64,000 nucleotides of DNA from Ectobius pallidus (lineage: Eukaryota; Arthropoda; Insecta; Blattodea; Ectobiidae). Numbering within the stretch: the first letter of the stretch is position 1; every line of letters starts with the position of its first letter. The stretch lies in NCBI GenBank assembly GCA_964059195.1, contig CAXKWD010000011.1, positions 35,020,066-35,084,065 on the forward strand. The letters are read 5' to 3'. Shown piece by piece: positions 46,301 to 55,112 of the stretch. Made by a program: the position numbers and the translations under genes. Under the pieces are notes generated by a model. That model was given only the letters and a program-made list of their open reading frames with translations, was not told the origin of the DNA and made no database searches.

Positions 46301-49098
46301 GTAGTTTGAGTTGCTTCAGGTGTAGTTTTAGTTATATGTGTAGGTTGAGTTGTTTGGGTAGTTTGAGTTGTTTTAGGTGTAGTTAGAGTTGTTGTGGATG
46401 TAGTTAGAATTGTTTCAGGTGTAGTTTGAGTTGTTTCAGGCGTAATTTGAGTTGTTTCTGGCGTAGTTTGAGTTGTTTCAGGCGTAGTTTGAGTTGTAGG
46501 TATAGTTTGAGTTGTATGTATAGTTTGAATTGTATGTGTAGTTTGAGATGTATGTGTATTTTGAGTTGTAGGTGTAGTTTTAGTTGTTTCAGGTGTAGTT
46601 TGAGTTGCTTCAGGTGTAGTTTGAGTTGCTTCAGGTGTAGTTTGAGTTGCTTCAGGTGTAGTTTGATTTTCTTCAGGTGTAGTTTGAGTTGTTTCAGGTG
46701 CAGTTTGAGTTGCATCAGGTGTAGTTTGAGTTGTTTCAGGTGTTGTTTGAGTTGTTTCAGGTGTAGTTTTAGTTATATGTGTAGGTTGAGTTGTTTGGGT
46801 AGTTTGAGTTGTTTTATTTGTAGTTTGAGTTGTTTTAGGCGTAGTTTGAGTTGTATGTGTAGTTTGAGTTGTATGTGTAGTTTGAGATGTAGGTGTAGTT
46901 TGAGTTGTAGGTGTAGTTTGAGTTTTCGGTGTAGTTTGAGTTGTTTCAGGTGTAGTTTGAGTTGTTTCGCTTGTAGTTTGAGTTGCTTCAGGTGTAGTTT
47001 GAGTTGTTTCAGGTGTAGTTTGAGTTGCTTCAGGTGTAGTTTGAGTTGCTTCAGGTGTAGTTTGAGTTGCTTCAGGTGTAGTTTGAGTTGTTTTAGGTTT
47101 AGTTTGAGCTGTTTCAGGCGTAGTTTGAGTTGTTCCAGGCGTAGTTTGAATTGTAGGTATAGTTTGAGTTGTATGTGTAGTTGGAGTTTTATGTGTAGTT
47201 TGAGATGTAGGTGTAGTTTGAGTTATGGGTGTAGTTTGAGTTGTTTCAGGTGTAGTTTGAGTTTTTTCAGGTGTAGTTTGAGTTGTTTCAGGTGTAGTTT
47301 GAGTTGTTTCAGGTGTAGTTTGAGTTGTTTCAGGTGTAGTTTGAGTTGTTTCAGGTGTAGTTTGAGTTGTTTCAGATGTAGTTTGAGTTGTTTCAGGTGT
47401 AGTTTGAGTTGTTTCAGGTGTAGTTTGAGTTCTTTCAGGTGTAGTTTGAGTTGCTTTAGGTGTAGAAAGAGTTGCTTCAGGTGTAGTTTGAGTTGCTTCA
47501 TGTGTAGTTTGAGTTGCCTCCGGTGTAGTTTGAGTTGTTTCAGGTGAAGTTTGAGTTGTTTCAGGTGAAGTTTGAATTTTTTCAGGTGTAGTTTGAGTTG
47601 TTTCAGGTGTTGTTTTAAGTGTAGGTGTAGGTTGAGTTGTTTGGTTAGTTTGAGTTGTTTTAGGTGTAGTTCGAGTTGTTGTAGGTGTAGTAAAATTTGT
47701 TTTAGATGTAGTTAGAGATGTTGTAGGTGTTAATTGAGTTGTAGATGAAATAGATGGCACAATAGTCGGCGGGGGTACGTCTATGCATTCTATTATTATT
47801 ACTATTAACGTACAATACTCCTGTGGCACACAGTCACATTGACATATACAATTCAAGATGTGAATTATGGATTCATAACAATTTTCCATTGGTGTATGCT
47901 CGATTTGAGCTATTATAATTACCCATGCGTCATCACTCAGTGAGAACAGTAGGACTGCAAAATTTCTCAGTTGATTATTTACAGTAATATCTTGAACAGG
48001 TAACTCTGTCAACAATATATAAATGCAGTATTTGATTTGTTGTATATTTTTGGAAGTTTTTATGATGTGAATGAGTTTTAATAGTACTTGATTCATGAAT
48101 TGCTCAGTGTTCATAGGGTCATAACTCGGGATTTCTGTTATGTGATTAGATATCCACTCAACAAAAATTCCTCCCGTGATGTTTGGAATAGCCGTTGAAA
48201 ATATACCCTCATCACAGGCTGGGTTTTGCAGGAACAAAATAAGTTTTCTTAGTTGTGACTGAAGATCGGGATGCACTGATTGTTCTAGAAGACCGAGACA
48301 AAACATAAGCTGTTCTTTTAAAGTCATCTCTATGATTGTTGGCAAAGCCGGCAGAAGGATCGCTACATTTATTTGCCTTAATGAAAGAAGCGAGTGGATA
48401 TGCTGTATTATACTTTTGATCTCAAGGTGCTGTTTCACGAGAGATGTTTCTTGAATGTAACTCATCACATTAATCAAGTTACACTGAAGTATGTGTAAGA
48501 TTGCTAACCTATGTACAATCTTATAAGGCTCTTCTACGCCTATGATGTTTGGTAAAGTAGGTCTTTCAATCTGAAAAATTGTATGTTCCTTTATGCTTAC
48601 ACTTTCCGTTGTCGAAACACTTGCGCTTCCCATAAATCCTGTAAACGTATGACTCTGCAAGGGAAGCATTCCCCATGAACCTAGTATACTTCCATCTTCA
48701 CCGAGCTGACTTTGTTTTATTACAATACCCGTCTCCATCGTTGTATGACTTCCAATATCTATAAATCTTTCAGTAGGTTTCAAATTTGCCCGTCCCGGTG
48801 CCCCAAATTTGAATATTGGGCCTCCTATCTCAATCACTCCTTCTTTGTGTGGGCTTACTACATTTATCCGGTCTTTGCCAACATAAAAGTAATCACGATC
48901 AGGAATTACGGACCTGAATCTTTGAGTGACTCTTTTTACTTTAATATCATCTCCAATTAAATCTTTTAAAAATACCTTTACGCTTTTGTTGCTGTATTCC
49001 AGTCCAATAACCTTGTCAGCTACGTGTCCAGTGAGCAACGGTGAACTACTCGTTACATGTTTTTTCACTTGCCCAGGACTTATTCTCAGCTTGATTAC
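43348..49098 (-). CDS. large secreted mucin-like protein, exon 2
   Basis: One exon of 1,916 codons follows the acceptor TTTATTTTACAG at 49099-49110 and ends with TAG. Joined in phase 0 to the exon at 52921-52787 it predicts about 1,961 residues. (1) Residues about 46-487: no motif I know, with many Ile/Leu-rich amphipathic helices and a short Cys-rich end (CICQCDCVPQEYC). (2) About 488-1525: Thr-rich heptads, mainly TTPETTQ with TTPEATQ, TTPTTQ and TTHTTQ variants, expected to be densely O-glycosylated. (3) About 1526-1961: a Cys cluster (CPPCVNYTVPPC, CGLCLKP) and more helical repeats. Possible N-glycosylation sites occur outside the repeat (NIT, NYT, NLT, NIS, NET). I see no chitin-binding, von Willebrand or transmembrane domain. 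It fits a secreted gut, salivary or glandular mucin, but I do not recognise the family. Confidence 0.88.
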   Translation of the reverse strand, partial: VIKLRISPGQVKKHVTSSSPLLTGHVADKVIGLEYSNKSVKVFLKDLIGDDIKVKRVTQRFRSVIPDRDYFYVGKDRINVVSPHKEGVIEIGGPIFKFGAPGRANLKPTERFIDIGSHTTMETGIVIKQSQLGEDGSILGSWGMLPLQSHTFTGFMGSASVSTTESVSIKEHTIFQIERPTLPNIIGVEEPYKIVHRLAILHILQCNLINVMSYIQETSLVKQHLEIKSIIQHIHSLLSLRQINVAILLPALPTIIEMTLKEQLMFCLGLLEQSVHPDLQSQLRKLILFLQNPACDEGIFSTAIPNITGGIFVEWISNHITEIPSYDPMNTEQFMNQVLLKLIHIIKTSKNIQQIKYCIYILLTELPVQDITVNNQLRNFAVLLFSLSDDAWVIIIAQIEHTPMENCYESIIHILNCICQCDCVPQEYCTLIVIIIECIDVPPPTIVPSISSTTQLTPTTSLTTSKTNFTTPTTTRTTPKTTQTNQTTQPTPTLKTTPETTQTTPEKIQTSPETTQTSPETTQTTPEATQTTHEATQTTPEATLSTPKATQTTPERTQTTPETTQTTPETTQTTSETTQTTPETTQTTPETTQTTPETTQTTPETTQTTPEKTQTTPETTQTTPITQTTPTSQTTHKTPTTHTTQTIPTIQTTPGTTQTTPETAQTKPKTTQTTPEATQTTPEATQTTPEATQTTPETTQTTPEATQTTSETTQTTPETTQTTPKTQTTPTTQTTPTSQTTHTTQTTHTTQTTPKTTQTTNKTTQTTQTTQPTHITKTTPETTQTTPETTQTTPDATQTAPETTQTTPEENQTTPEATQTTPEATQTTPEATQTTPETTKTTPTTQNTHTSQTTHTIQTIHTTQTIPTTQTTPETTQTTPETTQITPETTQTTPETILTTSTTTLTTPKTTQTTQTTQPTHITKTTPEATQTTPETTQTTPEAKQTTPEATQTTPEATQTTPETTKTTPTTQNTHTSQTTHTIQTIHTTQTIPTTQTTPETTQTTPETTQITPETTQTTSETILTTSTTTLTTPKTTQTTQTTQPTHITKTTPEATQTTPETTQTTPEAKQTTPEATQTTPVATQTTPEATQTTPEAIQTTPETTKTTPIAQNTHTSQTTHTIQTIHTTQTIPSTQTTPETTETTPETTQTTSETTQTTPEITLTTPTTTLTTPKTTQTTQTTQSTHITKSTPETTQTTPEGTQTTPETTQITPEATQTTPETTQTTPNTQTTPTTQTTPTTQTTPKVTQTTPEATQTTPKVTQTTPEATQTTHTTQTTYTATQTTPTTTLYTSTTTRTTPETIQTTPTTETTPKTGTTSKTTQTTHTTLFTTTQSIHTTQPTRTTQPTRTTQPTHTTQPTHATEPTHTTQPTHTTTQTTHTTRTTPTTTRTTLTTIRTTPTTTRTRPITTRTTPTTTRTAPTTTRTTPITTRITPTTIRTTPTTTQTTLSTRTTTTTPIYTTAMSTTTQTTPTIRTTTVITNPTCPPCVNYTVPPCIIIVDISIIDIITLFPPLDEQCGLCLKPDFSNPYCLLPSCSEMEGCKMTEKIRTTLHRSDIISFIQELQPAMKPCAHLLLEILQNIVIKFNFDCDVLTAFKYYIEFLKVVIHISNLTINIDAKCLIPICTEHPVCVLFDQVRHIFNLHPIIEFVNELGFNISSYPTPRDYLQAVMVELVKSNVLSKSQSKIFETYLLVSNYPKQGLVTLNQRNIVALLRETLIVRTEREETLFKVLGTWLFENKNIYRILPRITKYHLLSLHELLKQILFVCMNFPGILPYSLLHESAKYYFNKLINIQDKWDHRSNPNPSLDLSTSAMNETYLDLLSVVKSIDTAKLGKKGETMLIDFFKKEKEQLSHALNNGFPYWKYTTKGKWLKAFLKYLLKTQILTQKNRRMLYHAIPLIRCTGVGAEPIPYSY
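44660..47770 (-). repeat. 21-bp tandem array encoding Thr heptads
   Basis: The coding-strand unit is ACACCTGAAACAACTCAAAC plus T, period 21 bp, about 148 units with substitutions. Above this lies a higher-order repeat: a block coding NTHTSQTTHTIQTIHTTQ recurs with its marker at 45741, 46161 and 46539, spacings of 420 and 378 bp (20 and 18 heptads). All spacings keep the frame, so expansion and contraction by whole heptads changes only the length of the mucin domain. Confidence 0.95.
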
Positions 49099-49391
49099 CT
49101 GTAAAATAAAGTAGAATTATAATTACACTGTTCAAAACCTACTATTTTGAGAGAGATTTTTGGTTCGCTCATCTAAAATGTGCCGTAGCTACAAGTCTAA
49201 TTTTTTTTGGTGGAAATAAAACGGTACCGGCACTGAAACTACTTTTTAAAATTACTTTCAGTAATTTATGTAAAAATTTGAATTTATAAAAAAATAATTA
49301 TTGAATATTTTAAAGTAAATTGAAGACATATATTAAAAAAATTATATGTGCTTCTTGAAAACTTCAACTTAAGATCTCTTATGTTTAGTGC

Positions 49392-49703
49392 GACCGTCTG
49401 CGTGGTCTCGTGGTTAGCATCGCTGGCTACGGATCCGTTCGGGTTCGATCTCCTGTACCTCCTCGGATTTTTCTGAGGTAGGGAAGTCTGGTACGGGGTG
49501 CACGCAGCCTCGCGACACAAACTTAGGAGCTACTTGATAGAGAAGTAGTGGCTCCGGTCACGGAAACCACCATTAACGACCGTGGGTGTCGGTATACTGA
49601 TCACAAGACACCCCAATCCTGCCATCTGCCTTTGGTTGATGACGCAGCGGTCGAGTGGTAGGTCTAGTCCCTTCCGGTTTGTAGCGCCAAGTAGTTTAAT
49701 TTT
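49392..49703 (+). repeat. SINE, family A (312 bp), in the intron
   Basis: The tRNA-like head (CGTGGTTAGCATCGCTGGCT, B box GGGTTCGATCTCCTG) and body match the copy at 19452. A 13-bp duplication, TTATGTTTAGTGC, flanks it (49379-49391, 49704-49716). It lies antisense to the mucin-like gene. Confidence 0.95.
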
Positions 49704-50187
49704 TTATGTTTAGTGCATTATAAAAGGGTTGTAGAACGGCAAGTAATGATTTCTAATTGTTGTGTGCAGTGGTTCTTGAGTTAAGCGTACCGGATGAAGT
49801 CTCATTTTAACATTTGCGAGGTGGCTGTTCCGACTCCCCAGTTTGAATTCTGGTTTAGTTTCTCAGAATCTTACAAAAGCGTTATTCAGCGCAGTGCATA
49901 TAAATATGTTGTACTCATGCTTCCACAGAATATCATTTATATGATTTATGTTATCTTGCTCTTGATCTAGCTGAACAAAAATGAGAAATCCGTGCTCTGA
50001 AACTTGAGGATCATTCTTGAATATTTTATCTAAAAAGTATTCTAGTAGCCAAAATTGTACATTCATTCTGAAATTCATCAACTGAATGCAATTTAGCATT
50101 TCAAACTGTAACTCAATAACTTTAGAAAAATTAATATTAGGCTATCTAGTATTGATAAATTTCATTTTTTTTCCGTTTGTGGTAATG

Positions 50188-51414
50188 TTTGTTATTATAA
50201 AGATAATTGTCCACCTAACCACAAATTAAACTGGACCAAAAGTTCAATGAATGCAACGTTTACTTAGCCCTTTTTTAGTCTACAATATCGTAATATTAAT
50301 TGAATTCATACATTTATATAGCACTCCTGTATAAGGTTTTCATACATATTGTTACACATTCTTCAAAAAGTGTTCCATATCTTGATGGTGCTGGCTTATA
50401 AATGTCTAACTATTGTCCTAAAATATATATGGTAGTAAAAATTATGCAGTCACATAGTACACATTTATACTTTAAAATTTAAATAGTAAAATGCTATATG
50501 TATCCAATTTAAAAACATAAAACCACTAAAATTATATTATCTTATATGTTGCGTAAAATTTTAAAATTTAAAAACTTTAAGTTGTCAAACCATTGTATCC
50601 TAATGATTAAGCGTAGGCATCAGTATGATATCTGTACTCCAGCATTCCAAACCTCGGAAATCATTAATAGGACTGATGATGATCATGCAGATCGAAATGC
50701 GCATATCCGAATGAAATAAATGCCACAATTGATGCAACAGGATACTACCACAAGCCGTCACCAATCCAGCAATTTTCATTTCTACAATTAATATTCAACT
50801 ACTAAGCTTCAGTGTACTCAAGCATAATTTTATATTAATGACTATTTGCTGAGAAGTCTTCGGCAAATTTACTTATGTTCAATAGATAGGCAACAGACAA
50901 TGTTTTATAATTAATATACATTACGTAGCTCCAGTGTACCTAAGATTAACTTCATATCATTGGCTATTTGCTGAGGTATATTCGGCAAATTTGCCTACGC
51001 TTAATCATTAAAATTCAATGGTTTGACAACTTAAAGTTTTTAAATTTTAAAATTTTACGCAACATATAAGATAATATAATTTTAGTAGTTTTATGTTTTA
51101 AAATTGGATACATACAGCATTTTACTATTTAAAGTATAAATGTGTACTTTGTGACTGCATAATTTTTACTACCATATATATTTTAGGACAATAGTTAAAC
51201 ATTTATAAGAGAGTACCATCAAGATATGGAACACTTTTTGAAGAATGTGTAACAATATGTATGAAAACCTTATACAGGAGTGCTATATATGTATGAATTC
51301 AATTAATATTACGATATTGTAGACTAAAAAAGGGCTAAGTAAACGTTGCATTTATTGAACTTTTGGTCTAGTTTAATTTGTGGTTAGGTGGACAATTATC
51401 TTTATAATAACAAA
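50188..51414. mobile_element. foldback element with arms of about 425 bp (1227 bp)
   Basis: The left arm 50188-50619 and right arm 50992-51414 are inverted copies differing at scattered positions, meeting in a spacer of about 370 bp. The ends are TTTGTTATTATAAAGATAAT and its inverse. The spacer contains a direct duplication (CTATTTGCTGAG and TTCGGCAAATTT at about 50840-50870 and 50960-50990). There is no coding content and I could not define a target-site duplication. It lies in the intron of the mucin-like gene and would be transcribed with it. Confidence 0.85.
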
Positions 51415-51723
51415 TTGGGCTATCTGTTCAATACCTAGTTTGTGCTGTTTTAAGAATATTCAACGGGAAGAAGAAAACATAGTCTAGAAGGTGAAGAAAA
51501 ATGCATGTTGAAAACGTCACTGTGCTGAATGTTAAAGGTTACCATCTAAACGAAGGCTATGAAATGAAAAGGAGAAGGATGGATAGGATACAATTCAAAG
51601 ATTCAATGCTGTCTGAGAAAAAGGTTCTGAATTTTTAATCGCATAGATAGGCCTAATAATGGTCGAAGTATCAACTTTAAAGGAATGCTTTTGTACAAAA
51701 AAGAAATACTAAGTGGTTATAAG

Positions 51724-52490
51724 CAGGGCCCGGATTCTGATGACCTAAAATTGTTTGAAAAATTACCTATAAAATGACCCTAAGTTTTAAAGAAAATGAC
51801 TTAATAATTATAAAAAATGACCTAAAAACTGATGTTTTATTTCTAAAAAAATATTATTGTACACACAAAGTTATAGACTAGTTTGTACATAATAGCAAAA
51901 ACTGTAAATAACTGTAATCTTGTGAATGTTCTTTTCTCACGGAAATTTATACTGGCACTGAGTCACTGCCGAGTCAAAATTCGGCATTTCCTTTTGTGGT
52001 CTGCCGGATTATATTTTTGTTTATTGAGGGTAAACAGTAATTTGCGCTCTCAAATCCAAGAAGGTGGCAGACTCTGGTGCCAAGTCAGTCTAATAACAAT
52101 AGTAGGCCTAATATAATACACAATTTTGACGTTTCTTTGATTCTCATTTCCGACTGAGACATGACAACATTTTAACACCGAATTTTTCCTTCTTGCATTA
52201 AACGAACAACACTTCAAAGACAGCACTGCTAGCGACGTAAAAAAAAAGTTGATACACTCAATGTAAATACATGAAAATGACTAAATAAGGAAATGACACG
52301 AAAACGACAAAATAATGACGTAAAATTGAAATAAATGTCCTAAAAATATAAAATTGCATAAAATGACAAAAAATGACCTAATAAACATGTATTTCTATAA
52401 TCTAGAGGCCATGATTTGGATTTATCAACAAGTTGGCAATGTCTATGCAGAATCAATAAAAAGATGATATGTCATTAGAATCCGGCCCTG
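51724..52490 (-). mobile_element. hAT-like non-autonomous element (767 bp)
   Basis: The ends CAGGGCCCGGATTCTGATGA and complement of CAGGGCCGGATTCTAATGAC are flanked by the perfect 8-bp duplication GTTATAAG (51716-51723, 52491-52498). Both subterminal regions are packed with a TGACCTAAAA-type motif (about 51742-51830 and 52270-52385). A central segment (AATTTGCGCTCTCAAATCCA, GGTGGCAGACTCTGGTGCCA) is the inverted relative of 54080-54150 in the third element of this group. Confidence 0.9.
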
Positions 52491-52685
52491 GTTATAAGTA
52501 ACATTTTCGTAACATGCCTTCATAACATTCACGTATCGTACTTATTTTGTTTCTTACTACCTGAATGATGGTGCAGTAAAGGTACTGAGCTTTGGGATAT
52601 TTGAAGCTCTGGTTTTAATTACGTTCAAGTAAGGTTTATTGCCTGAAAACGTTTTATTTTATAAGGTATTAAATTTCGGCCACCA

Positions 52686-52688
<3 letters not shown>

Positions 52689-52738
<50 letters not shown>
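52689..52738. repeat. AT microsatellite
   Basis: About 25 AT units, in the intron 45 bp downstream of the donor of exon 1. Confidence 0.98.
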
Positions 52739-52742
<4 letters not shown>

Positions 52743-52786
52743 TGAGATAAGTAGGCTTACTTTAAAAAGGGATTCCAAATACTTAC

Positions 52787-52921
52787 CTTATCCGTAGAAT
52801 TGTCTGAGTTTAGATTTTTTGTAAAAACAGATGTCAGAAACGAAAATAGTATCAACATTCTCAAACTCATCTTCCTTGGGGACCGAATCTTGTCCTTGAT
52901 GTCCATTATAACTTCTACCAT
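52787..52921 (-). CDS. mucin-like protein, exon 1 (signal peptide)
   Basis: From the first ATG (52921) it encodes 45 residues. A more convincing signal peptide starts at the third in-frame ATG (52870): MSLRMLILFSFLTSVFT, followed by the polar KNLNSDNSTDK. A basic n-region, hydrophobic core and small residues before the predicted cleavage make a classical secretory signal. The exon ends in phase 0 at GATAAG|GTAAGT, which joins directly to the VIKLRISPGQ opening of exon 2. In-frame ATGs at 52906 and 52858 are alternatives. Confidence 0.78.
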
Positions 52922-52937
52922 TTGTATTCTCCAACCA

Positions 52938-52977
52938 GAATGAAGTAAAGTCCTCGTGAAAGTTTCACTCTTTTATA
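52938..52977 (-). promoter_or_regulatory. TATA box and initiator of the mucin-like gene
   Basis: TATAAAAG lies at 52977-52970 on the minus strand. A perfect arthropod initiator TCATTC lies at 52943-52938, with its A 36 bases from the first T of the TATA box, slightly longer than usual. The first ATG follows 20 bases later, so the 5' leader would be very short. Strong TATA promoters are common for abundantly expressed secreted insect proteins; that link is inference. Confidence 0.6.
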
Positions 52978-53283
52978 CGTAACTGTTATCAAGAATATAA
53001 TTATTTTCTGTTTCCTTAATTAACTGTCGAGGTCGTAAATGTGGATTATGAAGCGCATGCAATAATTAATTCCTATTGTTTCCAATAATCAACTAAATTG
53101 AATTAAGTTTTCTCTCGGACGCACTGACCTTTAGCTTAGAATGCTTACAAGCACTGGAATACCGTCACCGGTTTTAAAGGTCCAATGGCATACCGGCATT
53201 GGTTTTAAAGGTTAAATAGCATACCCTCACTGAAAATCAGTGGCTATTTAATACAAATTGTCAATGTACCTTTGAGTCTTAAT

Positions 53284-53292
53284 CTCTCTCTC

Positions 53293-53329
<37 letters not shown>

Positions 53330-53709
53330 ATTTCTTTCTCTCTCGAATCCTATGCCCCCATGTTGGGGCGAAGGGCCTCCAAGTGGAGGTTTCTATTTAT
53401 TTATGTGAATTTTGTTGCGCTTATTTTCCTAGAGAGGGCAGAGGGACAGGTGGTAAGCCCATCGCCCCTTAACCCCCCTCCGGAAGCTAGGGTATTACTT
53501 GGACGTGAAAGGGCCGAGAAATTTTGTCCAGTGGCTCTAATCTAGGCTTGGAGTTCTTTTACGTGTCATAAATCTTCGACACGGGCCCCCCAGCTTAAAG
53601 TCCCTCCCGGAGGCCTCCGTGCCCAGGATTTTTACGTCCTGAAAAACCCATCGAATGCGGCCGGGTTTGATCCCGCGACCTTCGGATCTCGAGGCGGGCA
53701 CGCTACCTC
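53284..53709 (-). repeat. SINE, family F, with GA-rich tail
   Basis: On the minus strand: a tRNA-like head (CAGAGGTAGCGTGCCCGCCT, B box GCGGGATCAAACCCGGC), a body with CATTCGATGGGTTTTTCAGG, TTTACACGTCC-type middle and GCCCTTCGCCCCAACATGGG, then a GA-repeat tail (53284-53342). A near-perfect duplication, TGAGTCTTAAT / TGAGTGTTAAT, flanks it (53273-53283, 53710-53720). Confidence 0.85.
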
Positions 53710-53733
53710 TGAGTGTTAATATAATAATATTAC

Positions 53734-54743
53734 TAGAGCCCGGATTTTCATGCAAATGCATGTTTTTATATACTTCGGTTACCCTTCTCAAACTTTGTAG
53801 TTACTCATTACATGACTTATGGATTCCAAATAACCTTACTTTTTCCGTGCATGTTTGCATATTTCGGCCTTTTTATGGCAAAATTCATGCATAATGCATG
53901 TTTTGGATTTTTTTGTTTAATGTAGCATATTCAGACGTTTTTAATGCATAGAAATCCTCATTATTTGGTTTTAGTGCATAATATCAATTTTCCATGCATA
54001 ACTGTGCATATTATGAATGTGCCTCCCTAAAATCTCGACTTTTCAAAGAAACGTAAAAATGTTGTATTGAACCATTGTTATTTGATTGACTTGGCACGAG
54101 AGTCTGCCACCTGCATGAATTTGAGAGTGCAAACTAGTGTTTACTCTAAATAAACAGTAATATAATACACCAGGCTACAAAAGAAAATGCCGACTCGCTT
54201 ACCCCCACCACCTTCCATTGAAAGAAAACTGCTATAACAGAATGTTCACTGCTTGAATTTGTCAGTCACTAGCCATTGTTGAAGACGTTCAATAATTATC
54301 TTTAGAATCGTGTTGAGGAGAAATGGGTGTGACAGTTAAGTAGGGACAAACTTAAGAAGGTACTTAGTTCAAATCCTGATCTTAAACTTCTGAAAACAGT
54401 GAAAGACATATTATGTGGAAAAAATGTAAAAGACATGGAATTCGATCTCACCCTCAGTCAAATTTCTTCCCTTAAGTATGCACCTGTTACTTCTTGTGAA
54501 GTAGAAAGATCCTTTTCTGCGGTCAAGAATGTCCTAAACTGATAAACGCACGAGTTTAAGTGAGGAGCATTTGGAAAAACTCGTTGTATATTGTTTAAGA
54601 GAAATTGAAATATAAGTATTGCAGTACAGTGCGGATTTTTGATAGTGCATGTTTCGCCCTTCATTGTGCATATATGGAGATACGATAGTGCATGAATGCA
54701 TGCATGTTTTTAAGTTTGATAGTGCATGAAAATCCGGGCTTTA
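53734..54743 (+). mobile_element. hAT element with transposase remnant (1010 bp)
   Basis: The ends TAGAGCCCGGATTTTCATGC and complement of TAAAGCCCGGATTTTCATGC are flanked by imperfect 8-bp duplications (AATATTAC, ATAATTAC). Subterminal regions are full of a TGCATG/GCATAATGCATG-type motif. It keeps the 3' end of a hAT transposase and shares a central segment, inverted, with the element at 51724. Confidence 0.85.
54345..54613 (+). pseudogene. hAT transposase C-terminal dimerisation domain remnant
   Basis: The frame from 54345 reads DKLKKVLSSNPDLKLLKTVK then SLKYAPVTSCEVERSFSAVK and NVLN before TGA at 54540. After a frameshift, TSLSEEHLEKLVVYCLREIE follows. The E-R-S-F-S block with the following Leu-rich helix is the hallmark of the hAT C-terminal dimerisation region. 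The catalytic part is absent. Confidence 0.88.
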
Positions 54744-54955
54744 ATAATTACTTATTATTCATCAACCCCTACGCTTTCATCGGTAGCCTTTGCCCTCTTA
54801 AGAAGGCTGCAACGATAACTTGTGATGGTCTTTTGTTGCCATCTTAATGAGTGTACTACTACCTGTATATTTGATGCTTTAAAAATATTTCTTGGTAACA
54901 AAATGTAACTTTTATGCTGTTTAAACAGGTTTTCAGTAATTTTAAAATATCTTCA

Positions 54956-55112
54956 TTGAAATAAATAAACTAAACTCCGTGACGCTTCATCCCTGACGGG
55001 ACTAGGCCTACCACCCGACCGCTGCTCATCTACCATTGGAAGATGGCAGGATTGGGGGCATGTGGTCAGCATGACGACACCCACGGCCATTGTTGGTGGT
55101 TTCCGTGACCGT
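54956..55112 (-). repeat. SINE family A, 3' fragment
   Basis: GGTTTCCGTGACCG, CACCCACGGCC, GGCAGGATTGGGGGCATGTG and CGACCGCTGCTCATCTACCA are the inverted 3' half of the family A SINE. The tRNA head is lost. Confidence 0.85.

Larger units (their letters stand above)
49111..52786 (-). other. intron 1 of the mucin-like gene
   Basis: This 3.7 kb intron is bounded by donor AAG|GTAAGT (52786-52781 on the minus strand) and acceptor TTTATTTTACAG. It contains a family A SINE, a 1.2 kb foldback element, a hAT-like element and an AT microsatellite, listed separately. I see no further exon inside it. Confidence 0.75.

Noticed and set aside
46404..47501. Minus-strand Lys/Leu frames (QLKLHLK repeats)
   Set aside because: Shifted frame of the same heptad array; the true frame is continuous over 1,916 codons.
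46426..47547. 373-codon plus-strand Cys/Ser-rich frame (SLSCFRC repeats), with similar frames at 44758-46386
   Set aside because: It is the antisense of the Thr heptad array. A 21-bp period is divisible by 3, so any stop-free frame stays open. There is no start context, signal peptide or non-repetitive extension.
44660..47770. CRISPR-like regular repeat
   Set aside because: Contiguous 21-bp coding units without unique spacers, in an animal genome.
49066..49068. GTG as the start codon of the large protein
   Set aside because: Frame continues ten codons upstream to a splice acceptor, and a signal-peptide exon joins in phase. The GTG is Val in the middle of the protein.
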